Shown piece by piece: positions 11,950 to 23,601 of a stretch of DNA of 64,000 nucleotides. The translations under genes were made by a program, and so were the position numbers. The DNA lies in assembly GCA_014529385.2 (NCBI GenBank), contig CM043951.1, positions 110,314,469 to 110,378,468 on the forward strand, given 5' to 3'. This stretch comes from Adiantum capillus-veneris (Eukaryota > Streptophyta > Polypodiopsida > Polypodiales > Pteridaceae). The stretch's first letter is position 1; the number at the start of each line of letters is the position of its first letter. The notes below the pieces were generated by a model that saw nothing but the letters and a program-made list of their open reading frames with translations, had not been told where the DNA came from and did no database searches.

Positions 11950-13810
11950 TTGACCCTTTCCTATATAGTCCCTTGACCCTGCTAATAATAGGATCCCCTT
12001 TACCGCGTGTTTGTCTTGGCACTTGGCCTATACGATCTTACCCTAGTCCTAACATGTGTAGTCTTTAGCAAAAATCCTAGGAAAATTCCTTAGCTTACCT
12101 TTAAATTCCTCTCTTTCTTCCTTTGTAAGTGTTTTTGACAACATACCTTCTAGCATCCCTTCATCTTGAGCACCTTGGTTCTCTTGGGGACCTATCTCGT
12201 CCAAGCCGTGATAAAAGATCTCTCGGTTTTTTTGCCTAACTTGCTTACCCCCATGATTTCAATGGAAGACTCCTCTTTTGAGGTGATCTCTGTCCAGTCT
12301 TCCTCCATCTGAGGTGATCTCTGTCCAGTCTTCCTCCATCTGAGATGATTTGTCATGGCGTTGCTCCTAGCTTCATGTCAAAGATAACCTTCTTGTGATT
12401 GTCATTCCTGCAAATCAACTTTCCACTTTTCCAATCTTGCAAAGCTTTCATTTTCATTATCCATGGTATTCCTAGGATAAATGGACAATCATTTCCCCTG
12501 GTAGATAACATAAAAATCAATAGCCTTCTTAATGCCAAAGGCCTCCACAGAAACATTTTTACAAATTCCTACACACCTAGCTTTGTTATTGATTGCCATC
12601 TTGACTTTAATTTCAAGTGTCTATCTCATGGATGTGTACGCTTAGTCTTTGCATGATTCCCTCTATCATGATGCAAATTTGTGCACCCGTATCCACTAGA
12701 CCTCTCCTAACCACCCTTCCTTTGATGTAATAACAATCTAGCACACGCGTACTATCCGCATTCATTTCAGCTTGTGCAATCTTCACAACAGACACATTCT
12801 CTTACACCTTTCTCCTAGTGCTCACTGTCTTTGTTAAATCCCTCCTAAGTTGTGGACACAAGGCAAGAAACTGACCAATGAGATATCACGACCCTTACCT
12901 ATGTCTTCCAATAGGTTGTATGAAGCCATACCATGTCCAAAAGCGGGAAGTCTTGGAGGTTGATATGACATTGAGTCCTCTTAGCTTTCTTTGTCTCCTT
13001 CACCTTCTTCCCTTGCCCATAATAACTTTGGGACGTAACTCCTTCTTTCTCCTTACCTTTTCCACGGCCACCTTAATGCCATTGGCTGTAATTCAACGTA
13101 TCTTGAATTTGTCACCTCTATCATATGCACATTTGGATCTTGCAAAGGTGGCACTCCTTCCACTCCTTGTAAAGCTGGTCTTGCTCCATTTGGGCTTTGT
13201 AGAAGCATTGCTTGTTGACTAGTTCCTTCACCTTCAGTCATCATTGGATAATTTAAATTAGGCCTCCCTGGCTTCCCATGGGGCAAAGGATAATTTTAAA
13301 GCCCATGCCCAAATTCCCCGCAATTCCAACATTGTAATACTTGCCTAGGTCATGGATCTTGCTCCTCAGGTTTCTTTGTTTGTCCCTTGGAACCTACAAT
13401 TTGTGCAAGGTGAATTGAGAAGTTGCTCAAGGACTCATTCATATTTTCAATTACCTTGGTTGTTACTTCGGGCATCTGTTTAGAATTTTGTGCTTGTGTT
13501 GTCTCCTTAGGACCAGGTCCCTCTACCAAAAGCTCCCTGAATGCACCTCAATTTCTTGTACTTCAAGGAAACTCTAGTTTCAGTGGCATCAAAGGTAGCA
13601 GGTGCACCCGTCTCAACTTTTACCTTTAGTGTGGAAGCTAGATCCGCTATTAATCTCTCCTTCTTTAAGACTTCTACACAATTTCAACCACGGTTAACAA
13701 TATTGCTTACCCATATAGCCCAAAGACATATAAAACTCCTACTTGTAGGTGTAGTAGTCGACTAGGTCTTTTTGCTTGTGGGCCACAGTGTCTTGCCATA
13801 GTTTTTGAGC
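11950..13810 (-). pseudogene. Ty3/gypsy gag-protease relic
   Basis: On the minus strand the order is gag remnants (13810-13350), then a zinc knuckle near 13335-13290 reading CWNCGEFGHG with its last Cys lost, then a protease at ~12800-12350 with the active-site block VDTGAQICIM near 12690 and the closing block ILGIPWIMKMKALQDWKSG near 12470. An acidic linker and an RT entry block (FPRIFAKDYT) follow near 12080. Order and motifs match the gypsy copies at 37-47 kb. Stops and frame changes throughout. RT continues only after a ~4.4 kb interruption, at 7520-6170. Confidence 0.8.
12280..12341. repeat. 31-bp tandem duplication
   Basis: Two copies beginning GAGGTGATCTCTGTCCAG at 12280 and 12311 lie in the linker between the protease and RT of the gypsy relic. 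Confidence 0.9.
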
Positions 13811-15132
13811 TCACTATGGCAAATATACAGATAGCCAAAAAAGGGCTATCAATAGAAAAGGAAAGTTTGATTGTACATGTAGACTCATCACTATGTATTG
13901 CATCTTTCTTGAGTTTTGGGGCACCTAATATCCCCGAAAGCTAAGAACACATAGTTTGAGAAAAACATTCCATTTACAAACATCGGGCTCATTTTCAATT
14001 AGACATGTATTACATAAAATATTGATGAATTCCTCCAATGAACAAGGTGAATTTGTGGTGTAGGTCCAAACCTAAGTATATAATACCAGTTTGGCTATAA
14101 GTACATACTTTTGAGAGAGATTGGATGGCCACAATGTGGAAGCTAGTTTTTTTCATTTGTGCAATTTTTGGGCTTTGTAATTATGTCTAAAATTGTCCTA
14201 AAAAACATGCTTGGATGTTTTTGATGCTTTGTGGGCATTAGCATGAAGGTGAATTACCAAGGTTTATTGATATAAAACATATATACGAGTAAATATGGGT
14301 ACAATCATGCAAACGTCAATGATAGGTGTGCAAAATACAAAAAATGTAAATTTTTTGTACTTAATCGTATACACAATCCAAAAAATGTGGGGCTATAACA
14401 ACCTTATATTTACATTAGGAACCCATTGAAGTTAACTAGAAAAATAGATTAGCTGTGTGAAAAATTCTCTATGTGGTGTAGCATGTGGTTAATCGTGCAA
14501 ATATTTTGTTTTCAATCAAATGGAATACTAAATTGGCTTTGGAAGCTTGTCATGACCTAACCAAGAAATATGGATGATACTTTGCCCATGTAGCATGGGT
14601 TCTTATCATCAACTCATGTAAGGAGGCTTGAAACTTCAAACATATACAAGAGTATTGATTTTTTTTTTTCAAAATCTTGAAAGGAAAATAATATGTCTTG
14701 TTATGTTACCAAACTAGTGTTAATTGTCTAGACTCTCGTAGTTTTTAGCAAGCAACATTCGGGAGACGGATGGGGTGTTGGACATGGATGATTGTGCAGG
14801 TCGAAGGGTCGATTCGCATCATTACGAGGAAGGTTGTTAATTGTTGGGCATCCATGTCTGTCATAGTTGAGGCAAGACGATCCCAATTTGCTTTTAGCTA
14901 TGAATTCACAAAGTGCCCACATGTATGTTAGAAAAAAATCGGGGTACAATGTATTTTAACCGACAAAAATCGTAAAATCTTGGTTAGATTTTGAGCTTGG
15001 CTTGAAGAAAACCAAAAAATTTATAGAAGTTTTAGTGTAATTATTGGCACTTCTAAACCGGGAGAATTTCAAGTTTGCCATTAATTTTTTGAGTTATAAA
15101 AAATGTATTTTTCTAGCCTAGGTCATGGATCT
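13811..15132. other. AT-rich sequence, nothing recognised
   Basis: No gene, RNA gene or terminal repeat was found. It ends directly at the CACTA terminus at 15133. The three bases before it (TCT) would be half of a target duplication whose partner is missing. Confidence 0.6.
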
Positions 15133-15405
15133 CACTACAAGAGGTTGTGTGCTCTTGTGACGCTGTTAGCGACGGAAATACACTGGGTTTTTATAACCCC
15201 CGGCGTCGCTAAAACCGTCGCTACGAGCGTCGCTACGAGAGCGTCGCTATATGCGTCGCTATAGGCGTCGCTATAAGCATCGCTATATAGCGACGCTCAT
15301 AGAGACGCTCATAGCGACGCTCATAGCGACGCATATAGCGACGTTTACACAGAAGACTATAGCGACGCTCATAGCGACGCTACAGAGCCATAAATAGCGA
15401 CGCCC
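15133..15405. repeat. CACTA terminus and subterminal repeat array
   Basis: After CACTACAAG come about seven forward copies of GCGTCGCTA (15203-15288), then about eight copies of the complement TAGCGACGC (15288-15405), some degenerate. The switch of orientation near 15289 makes the array self-complementary. Such subterminal motifs are the binding sites of the TnpA-type accessory protein in En/Spm elements. That role is inferred here from position. Confidence 0.88.
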
Positions 15406-15899
15406 GAGAGAATTTTTTTTTGGTGGCAGGGCATTGAATGCCTTGCCACCCATCAACCATATTGTACTTGATTCACTTTTTAAAAAAAGTGCAAGGGTAG
15501 ATAATAGACCCAAAATAGTCACCCACAAGACGCATTGTTTGCAAAATTGACAATTGTACACATCATAGGCAAAATGAATTGATTGGCAAATGTAATAATG
15601 ACAATTGTACAACATCATAGGCATAAAGAATTGATTGGCAAAAGGAACTGCGGTGACAAATGTAATAATATACATGGTTCAAAAAGACGTATAAAATCCG
15701 TCTCATGATACATAAGCTATGAGAAACCCTAAACTAATGCTATCTAGCTACGGCTAAACTGACGTCGTCTAGTCAGACGTCTCATCGCGTCCAAGCGGCG
15801 TATCTGTCAGATTCTGCAAAACAAGACAATAAGACAGCTTTCAGTAAGTATAAACATATAACGACATTTATAAAACAATACAGAAAATAAAAAAGAGTA
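15406..15899. other. CACTA internal non-coding region
   Basis: It lies between the subterminal repeats and the last exon of the accessory gene. It contains a short tandem-like phrase (AATTGATTGGCAAA, near 15578 and 15631). The minus-strand frame 15283-15675 runs through repeats and is not a gene. Confidence 0.6.
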
Positions 15900-17078
15900 A
15901 ACCCTAATACTAACCATGCCGCCGCGGGAACTGAGAATGTCCATCAGGGCGTTTAAGCCCTTCCTGCCTGCGTACTCGCGCTCGTACGGTGTGGGATCAC
16001 GTCCTGTCATCGACCATTGTCAAAACATACAAAGATTTCATTATGTTAGAATTAAAAAACTCATAAACCCTAAACTATCGAACATAAAGAGCAATGTGAA
16101 AACACTTACAAAATCGGCCTCAAATGATGCCCATCCACCGCTCCCCAAGTGGTGCGAGCTCCCTGCCTCTACTCACGCTCTGGCTGCATCCTTTTGTTGC
16201 TTCCACTTGTCGGGATTCTCGCGCACTGCTTTCTTCGCATTCTTCCAATCTTCTTTGGCCAGCCAATCTGGCCTGTTCCACCCATTCTTGATTGCTTTTT
16301 GCACTTCGGAACGCTTGTGTTTGCAGTATTCGCGCATTCGAATCTTCATCAGGTCTTCATTGAAGCGCTGATCCCGTGTTGGAACGAGACACTCATCATG
16401 AAGTATGCTGATGACTCTGTTTTTTAAATCACTTGGTACTTCACTCCATTTGTTTAGTATGTAGTGTCTAAACAGCTGAGAGCAAAGACCACGCATGCGC
16501 GAGATCACCTTCTTGCCATCATCATCCATGATGATGCCGCCGCTGATGTCGACGGAGTAAGGCAAGCCCTCTAGCCAGTGACGGGTGAACCTGGGTGTCC
16601 CGGCAGGGGTCTCTAGCGGCGTGTCGATGGGGGTACGGACGTCAGGTGTCTCCACCGGCGTCTGGGCCCCGAAGCGAGGAGTGTCGAGTGGGGTGGCTTC
16701 TGGCGGAGTAGGTAGAGGTGTGTAGCTTGTAGGAACAGTCAGCCATGCAAAACCTGGCGTAGATGGCGATGCTGTGGCTGGTGTGGGGGCGGGCAAAGAA
16801 GGGGAGGGTAAAGAGCCTCGTCGAACACGAGGCGGTGTGGAGGCATCGGTGGCGGAATCCCCACAACAACCGCCACCACCACCACTAGAGCGCCGGTGTC
16901 TAGACGAGTGTGAAGTTCGTCTCGTCGATGCCGAAGCTTCGGAGCGCGCCGAATGCTCCGAAAGAGAGGGAGATGCGGATGGAGTAGGAACGCGCGATGA
17001 TGCGCCAGAGCGATGATGCTCCACGTACCACTGTCTCTGTTGCGGTGACAAAGAAGAAAGAAACTCCTCATCATCCAT
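15900..17078 (-). pseudogene. CACTA accessory gene (Ptta/En/Spm-type, TNPA-like), interrupted
   Basis: From ATG at 17078 the minus strand gives a Ser/Pro/Thr-rich, low-complexity N-terminal half (residues ~10-160), then a conserved C-terminal part with SELFRHYILNKWSEV-like and KKAVRENPDKWK-like blocks, typical of the plant Ptta/En/Spm transposase family. A TGA at 16173-16175 ends the frame, but the same frame continues sensibly (SSHHLGSGGWASFEADF) to a good donor, TTTT/GTAAGTG, at 16110. A last exon (DPTPYEREYAGRKG) lies at about 16010-15916. The TGA is most simply CGA changed to TGA. An acceptor-like TAATGCAG just upstream of the ATG suggests an earlier exon. The role, binding subterminal repeats, is inferred from the family. 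Confidence 0.65.
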
Positions 17079-17350
17079 ACCTGCATTAAACACACGAATA
17101 TTTAAACTTAATATTGAATGAATAGAGTAGACAATGACGCAAAGACCATTAAATACAATGACGTAATGACACATATAAATACAATGATGCAATGAATTGA
17201 GTGATAGAAGAGGCAAGTCGAAAACTCAGAATTTTCAATCAAAAGATGTGAGCGCTAGTAGAAAAGAGCGTTATACACCATGGAAGGTACTTAGAGAGCC
17301 AGAGCTTTTACAACACGGAGCAAAATTGTTCAAATACAATATTTGTGGCT

Positions 17351-19628
17351 TTAAGAGATCTCTCTCTCATCCTCGCATAACTCAGCATAACTTCCTATAT
17401 CTATATAGAGCTCTCCGTTTAAACACATATCCTCTGTTTCATTTTGTAGCTCCTCTGCATGCACCCCATATAGAGTAGTAGCATCTTGATGCTCGTCTGG
17501 CACCACCGCAGCGGCTTCTGATTGAGCATCTTCTCTGGTCTCCTCCATTGATGTCGTTGTGATTGGCACATGGTAGCCTTCATATGTCCTTGCACTACGA
17601 GGGGCTACCTCTATGACGTACCACCAGTTTGATGTAGACTTTGTAGGATGAAATATTACCTGCCAGAGCCACATAACTTACATGAGAGCTTTCAAGCACA
17701 TAACTTGTAAAAGGGGGATGTTAACTATTTACATACTTACTTGTTCACAATGCTCGGGTAGTACGAAAGTGTCTCTTAGGTCAGTCCATTTCTTAGTAGA
17801 ATCCACCTCAAGAAAACCAGACTCTCCTCTACGCACAGTAGCGTTGCGACCCTCCATGATTATCTTGAACCATTGCACGTTGAACAAGTCGACAAAAAAT
17901 CCTCTGTAATCGATCCTCAAAATCTCTTGCAGCGTGCCGAAGTAAGTGAGTTCCGCCACCACAGGATCTGCATCAGAGGAACTTTGTCGACTAGACTGTT
18001 CAAATTTTGCCATGATTCCACAATCTTGAGTAAAACGCTTTTTGTCGATTCGTTCCACCATAAAATGTCGACCTTTACACCATGCTGCTGTGTATGACTT
18101 ATACTACAACGAACAAAGATTATGAGTGGCCGTTCAAACGTTTATAAATAAACTCACTTACTAGTCGTACATTGCAAACTTACCTTGGTCGCGCAACCCC
18201 GAGAGTACTCCCACTCTTCTTCAGTCACTTCCTCACCGCATTGTTGTGCGCTTTTCAATTGGTTGTGCAACCATCTTAAGCTCATGAAGGTTGGTAGGCT
18301 CTCCAGAACCGCTGGATAGTGCATCGGTGGTCGTCTTCCCCGTCTCCACTCGATTCGTGCCCTTTGTCGCTCTTGCTTTGCATCCTCATATTGTGAAATC
18401 CACTTTTGCATCACTGGATTGTGAAGCATGCAAAATCGGTTGATTTTAGCCTCTAGATCTTCCGTCATCTTCTTCTCAACACCGAGATTGCACATGACAA
18501 TCCCAGATATGCGCTCATCATCTATGGTTCGCCATAGCGTGTCCCGGGATTTATCAAATCCGTCTAGCCACTCTCCAATGTACACTAGGGACTCTGATAC
18601 CAACCAACCTTCTGCCATGCTACCCTCCGGACGTGCCTTTTGATGCACATATCCCTTAAGCATTTTCATGAAACGCTCTAAGAAGAACATCCATCTGGAA
18701 TGAACTGTGCCAGCTATTTCCACCTCATCAACTATGTGAACAAGAAGATGCACCTGAATGGTTAGCATAGTAGTAGGAAAATGTTTCTCAAACATGCACA
18801 CAAGCTCCGCAGGATTTAGTTTGGCGAAAGGTATGGAGTCTACGTTGATCTCCTTTTGTGAGATCCATTGCACCAGCTTTGCAAGTTTGTAGATTGTGTT
18901 ACGGATGTCGAGAGACAAACATCCCTCAATGGCAACCGGTAAAATAAACTGTAAAGTATGTGCAGCAATGATATTAAAGTCCACATTTTATGCAATGATA
19001 TTAAAGTCCACTATGAACGTACCTGACACATTTTATGCCAATCGTGTGACTTCAAACCGGTAAGCTTTCCTTCTTTAGTAAAACACGTTCGGAGCGAGTG
19101 CATTACGCCAGTGGGGGTCCGCAAAGATCGAATGGTCTCTTTTACTTTGCGTTCTTGGGCTCCTGTGAAAATCCATGGTGCTTTAGGGAGTTTTATCGAT
19201 CCATCAGACACTGTTTGCGGCCAATATTGCTCCATACGATCCACATTTCTAAGGTCAACTCTGGCTCCCAAAGTATCTTTCTTGCCGGTCAGATGGTCCC
19301 ATAGTAGATTACCCACATTCTTGAATATGTGCATTGGATCGAGCAAGTGATTGATCATGAGTCGGGGCCAGTATGGTAACTCGTACCATAGAGATAGTCT
19401 CTTCATCCCTGGAGGCAATCCTTCATCGCACATCTCCTTCTGCTCTAACCATGCTTGTGCAGACATCCTTGGTGGCTCTCTTCCCAAAAAGCCGTCGCGT
19501 AACACATGATTCTCTGGAAGATACGCTTGATGACCTTCGTAGATTTGCTTCTTCAGTGAGGGTGCCCTACGTGCATTCAGTCTAGGTCCACATGTGACAC
19601 ATGCTCTGTATCCGCTTGTTTGTCAAGT
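17351..19628 (-). CDS. CACTA transposase (tnp2-like), 5'-truncated, four exons
   Basis: Minus-strand exons 19628-19023, 18948-18184, 18103-17741 and 17659-17351 join in phase 0 with GT/AG introns of 74, 80 and 81 bp and no internal stop. The first exon holds the tnp2 core: GYRACVTCG, then YEGHQAYLPENH, then LLDPMHIFKNV (its Asp is at the expected catalytic position), then KSHDWHKMCQ. The second joins directly into FILPVAIEGCL and is a full DUF4218 region (HSRWMFFLERFMKMLKGYV). The third and fourth are DUF4216 (TYFGTLQEILRIDY, then the NWWYVIEVAPR-like block). The N-terminal portion is missing because copia sequence begins at 19629. Apart from that truncation the frame is open, unlike the neighbouring retroelements. 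Confidence 0.85.
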
Positions 19629-22600
19629 TTGATGCATTATGCACATTGCTATTGCAAGAGTCACTTTCTAGAAAAAACAGGACTAGACAGCATTGTGCAG
19701 TTGAACAGGCTTTTATTGCTTCTCAAAGAAAGGGTGGTAACAACAATGCAGCCACTTCTTATGGTTATGGTGCGAGTGACAAAACGTCTGTTCCCAATGC
19801 TTCTGCTGGCAGCACTTCGTCTGGCAATTCTGGTGATAAGGGCAAAAAGAAGATGTGTTGCCATTATTGTAAAGCTAATGATCACTTGATCAAGTCGTGT
19901 CCTAAGTTGAAGGCCAAAGAGGCTAAGAAGAAAGAGGGTGGTTCCACTGCAAATGCTGGTTCCACTATAAATGCAGCCATTGTTGAGTCTTCTGTGAAAG
20001 GAGATTGTGTTGCTGATATTGATGCAGAATGGGATTTTAGCGCAGAGTGCACTTACAATCCTGCTGTCCATGATGCATGCTTGTCAGTTGCTACAGATTC
20101 ACATGTGTGGTATTTCGACAGTGGTGCTACAAAGCATATTACCTCACATCGTGAATTGTTTACCTCTCTCGAGTCTGTCCCTCATGGGAGTTGAGTCACT
20201 TGTGCCAACAATGCCTCTTATCCAGTTCACGGAGTTGGAAAGATTGTGCTTACTGCTGCAAATGGCAGTTTCTTCACACTTGTTGATGCACTTTGTACCT
20301 GGGATCAAGAAGAATCTCTTGTTTGTATCCGCACTTGCTAGACTTGGACTTGTAGTCAAATTTGTGGATGACAGATGTACAGTTCATGATCTCAGTTTTG
20401 GTGATGAAATTGTTGCATCTGGCCTTTTGTGCCGTGGGCTGTATAAGCTCACTTTGTATGACAAGTGTAGACAAAATTTTGCAAATGCTGTTGCAGATTC
20501 AAGGGCTATTTTAGATGCAAAACTTTGACATGCACGTTTTTTGTCATCTAAATTTTGCCAGTTTGCTACGTTTGCAGCAATCTGGTATGGTTGCTTCTTT
20601 GCCGCCTTTTGAAGCACTTGTCAAACATGTTTGTGAAGGCTGTATTTTGGGTAAGATGCAGCGTTCTAAGTTTCCAAAGGATGGTTTAGTTCGGGCCACA
20701 TGTAGGTTGCAGCTTGTGCATAGTGATGTTTGTGGGCCCATGCAAACTCCGTCCTTGGGCAATTAACTTTACTTCGTGACTTTCATTGATGATTACTCCA
20801 GGCATGCATGGGTATTTCTGCTTAAAGCAAAGTCCGAAGTTTTTATGTGCTTCAAACAATTTCTGGCTATGGTTGAAAATGTCTTGAAATGTACTATGGA
20901 CACCCTCTGTTTCGATCGAGGAGGAGAGTATATGTCTCAAGAATTTAATGAATTTCTGGCTAGTTGTGGGATAAAACACCAATGTACAATAACTTATACA
21001 CCTCAAAAAAATGGTGTTGCTGAGAGGAAAAACAGATCACTGACGAAAATGGCACCATGTATGGTCAAAAGTCAAGCTTTGCTGCATTCTTTTTGGCTTG
21101 AGGCCATCATGTGTGCCACTTATGTACTTAACAGGTGTCCTACGAAAGCTTTGCAATCTATTACTCCATATGAAGCATGGCATGATAGAAAGCCTTCTAT
21201 TGAGCACATGCGTGTTTTTGGCTGTTTGGCATATGCTTTGGTGCCACAAACAGAGCGCATAAAATTGGATGATAAGGCTGTCAAATGTATTTTTGTTGGT
21301 TATAGTGTTGAAAGCAAAGTTTACAGGTTATATCATCCATAAACAAAGTGTATTCTGGTTTCACAGGATGTAGTGTTTGTGGAAGATTCTCTTCAGCCCT
21401 TGCTGTCATGTACTAGAGACAGTAATGTAAGCTCACAGGACATTTATGACACTTTGTTGCCTCTTTTCAGTGGTGGAAATACGAATGTAGGTTCCAATGA
21501 GGCAAATGTACAGCCTATGGGGGTTTCTAAAAATTTTATAGATCAGCCTATTACTAATGCAGATGTACATGATGTACTTGATGAGGAAAGGGCTGAAAAT
21601 GACCAGGCTAGAGGTATGCCAAAATGGCTGGTGCACACTTTGCGTGAAAGTAAATTGGATGCACCTTTGTCTAGTCGTACTCGTTCAAGCTCTCGCCATG
21701 CATCTTATGCATGCATCAGATTGTTATGCTTTGGCTGTGTCTAGTTTACATGATGTTGAGGAGCCTCTGTCTTTTGATGAAGCACATAATTCAAAAAATT
21801 GGATGGCTTCCGTGCAATCAAAATATGATGCACTTATAGAAAATGACACATGGACATTATGTGATTTGCCTCCTGGCAAAAAGGCCATTGGTACGAAGTG
21901 GGTTTACAAGTTGAAATGCAAGCCGGATGTGAGATCGATCGCCATAAGGCTCGACTTGTTGCAAAGGGCTATGCACAACAAAAAGGCATAGATTATGAAG
22001 AGACTTTTGCTCCCACTTGTCGTATGACTACTGTGCATTTTCTATGTGCATTGGCAGCTCATTTTGGTTGGGATGTACATCAATCAGACAATGTTACTGC
22101 TTTCTTGAATGGTGACATATTTGAGGAAGTTTATGTAACGCAGCCTCGCAGTTTTGTCATAAAAGGACAAGAGGACAAAGTGTGCAGATGTAAGAAGGCT
22201 TTGTATGGGTTGAAGCAATCTCCTCGTGCTTGGTATGAGAAAGCTCACACTCATTTGGTCAAATAAGGCTTTTGTAACAGTCCAACAGGAAGCACATTGT
22301 ATGTAAAGCGTGAGGGTGATGTAGTTCTCATTGTGGTTCTTTATGTCGATGATTTGCTGATCACTGTGCCAAATGAGAGACATATTGCTGAATTTAAGGC
22401 TGATTTGAATGCTACTTTCAAGATGATAGATTTGGGGCTGTTGCATCATTACTTGGGTATACAGTTTAAGCAGTGTGATGGTGGTATTGCCTTGTGTAAG
22501 AAAAGTTACATAGAGACATTGCTATGTAAGTTTGGACTTGAGGATTGCAAACCTATTGCCACTCCCATGGAAACAAGTTTGAAGTTGAGTCTACATGATG

Positions 22601-23299
22601 CTGGCAATCTTGCTCATGTCACTCTTTACCAAACTGCTGTTGGCTGCCTCATTTATGTATGCAACACGAGGCCAGATATTGAGTTTGCAGTCTCACAGGT
22701 CAGCAGATTTATGCATAGCCCAGGGTCTAAGCATTGGCAGGCTGTCAAGAGTATTTTCCTCTACCTTAGTGGCACTTTACATCTTGGCTTGTTTTATCCC
22801 AAGGGGGGATCATTGTTGCCAGACATACATGCTTTTTCGGACTCAGATTGGGTTGGTTGTTTTGACACGCGAAGTGTCCACAAGTGGTTTTTGTTTCATG
22901 CTTGGCAGCTCATGTATATCATGGTTGAACAAGAAGCAACCTATTGTGGCCACTTCGAGTTGTGAGGCTGAGTCCAGGGCAGTCTTCACAGCTATGGTTG
23001 AGTGTGTATGGCGCAGATGTCTTATGGCTGATTTGGGCGTTGGACAGGACACTGCCAACACTATCTATACTGACAGTCAGAGCGCATTGGCAATTGCGAG
23101 GAACCCAGTTTTTCATGCTCGCACAAAGAACATTGAGGTGCATTACCACTATGTCAGGGAGAGGCTCTCAGCAGGAGAGATCATCTTGGCTTATGTGCCA
23201 ACACATGACAACCTTGCAGATCTTTTCACAAAGGCATTGTCTCGTGAGAATCTTGAAGCTTTCCGCAAAGCTTTGGGCTTACTCCCCTTTGTGGACTGA
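19629..23299 (+). pseudogene. Copia gag-pol polyprotein, heavily broken
   Basis: Domains in order: gag zinc knuckle CHYCKANDHLIKSC near 19860; protease block WYFDSGATKHIT near 20110; integrase HHCC and catalytic core 20530-21200; reverse transcriptase with YVDDLLIT near 22340; RNase H with SDSDWVGCFD near 22840; end at TGA 23297-23299. Compared with the 49-54 kb copy it has nonsense changes at 20192, 20526, 20764, 21340 and 22264, and frame-changing indels near 20290, 20535, 21705, 21928 and 22870. Most losses are private to this copy. The TAA at 22264-22266 is shared with the other copy. It cannot encode a working polyprotein. Confidence 0.93.
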
Positions 23300-23374
23300 T
23301 CATGTCCTCAGGGCATGGCACTTCCCGTTACTCATGTGCCAGCTCTCGTTCACTGCATCACTCCAGGGGGGATT

Positions 23375-23601
23375 TGTTACCATATACATGTGGTAGTGAT
23401 GTGTGTGAACACACTAGGACCGTCGCGGCATTTTTTCTCTCTTTAGGAGTTTTTTTTCCCCAAGCATTGTATATACGCCCATCATTCTAGGGCTATCTAT
23501 ATTTCCATTGCACACTAAGTAATACACTCTCTATTGTGTGCCTTGAGCTTCCTTCGTCTTCTCCAAGCTGTGTGTGTTTCTCTGCAACCCTAATTCCAAC
23601 A
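23375..23601 (+). repeat. 3' LTR of the truncated copia copy (227 bp)
   Basis: Starts TGTTACC, ends CCAACA, and is preceded by the purine tract AGGGGGGAT. It is the same length as both LTRs of the complete copy and nearly identical to them. It contains a TATA-like GTATATACG. Confidence 0.95.

Larger units (their letters stand above)
15133..19628 (-). mobile_element. CACTA (En/Spm) DNA transposon, one end truncated
   Basis: The element begins with CACTACAAG, the diagnostic terminus of plant CACTA elements, followed by a dense array of GCGTCGCTAT motifs. Inside, on the minus strand, are a tnp2-DUF4218-DUF4216 transposase gene (17351-19628) and a second gene of the Ptta/En/Spm type (15900-17078). 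Genes therefore run from the missing end toward 15133. At 19628/19629 the element stops mid-transposase and copia polyprotein sequence begins with no LTR, so the other terminus is lost through deletion or rearrangement. Confidence 0.9.
19629..23601 (+). mobile_element. Ty1/copia element, 5'-truncated copy (same family as 49067-54163)
   Basis: Homology to the complete copia at 49067-54163 starts abruptly at 19629, in the gag region, and runs to the end of the 3' LTR at 23601. The 5' LTR, primer binding site and gag N-terminus are absent. There is no target duplication, because the left end is a deletion junction with the CACTA transposase. The right flank (23602 on) is a repeat also found at 9799. 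Confidence 0.95.

Noticed and set aside
15200-15405. Regular short repeats as a CRISPR array
   Set aside because: The repeats are 10-base motifs without uniform spacers, reverse orientation midway and sit at a CACTA terminus in a plant genome.
15283-15675. 130-codon minus-strand frame as a gene
   Set aside because: Runs through CACTA subterminal repeats and yields Val-Ala-Met-Ser repeats.
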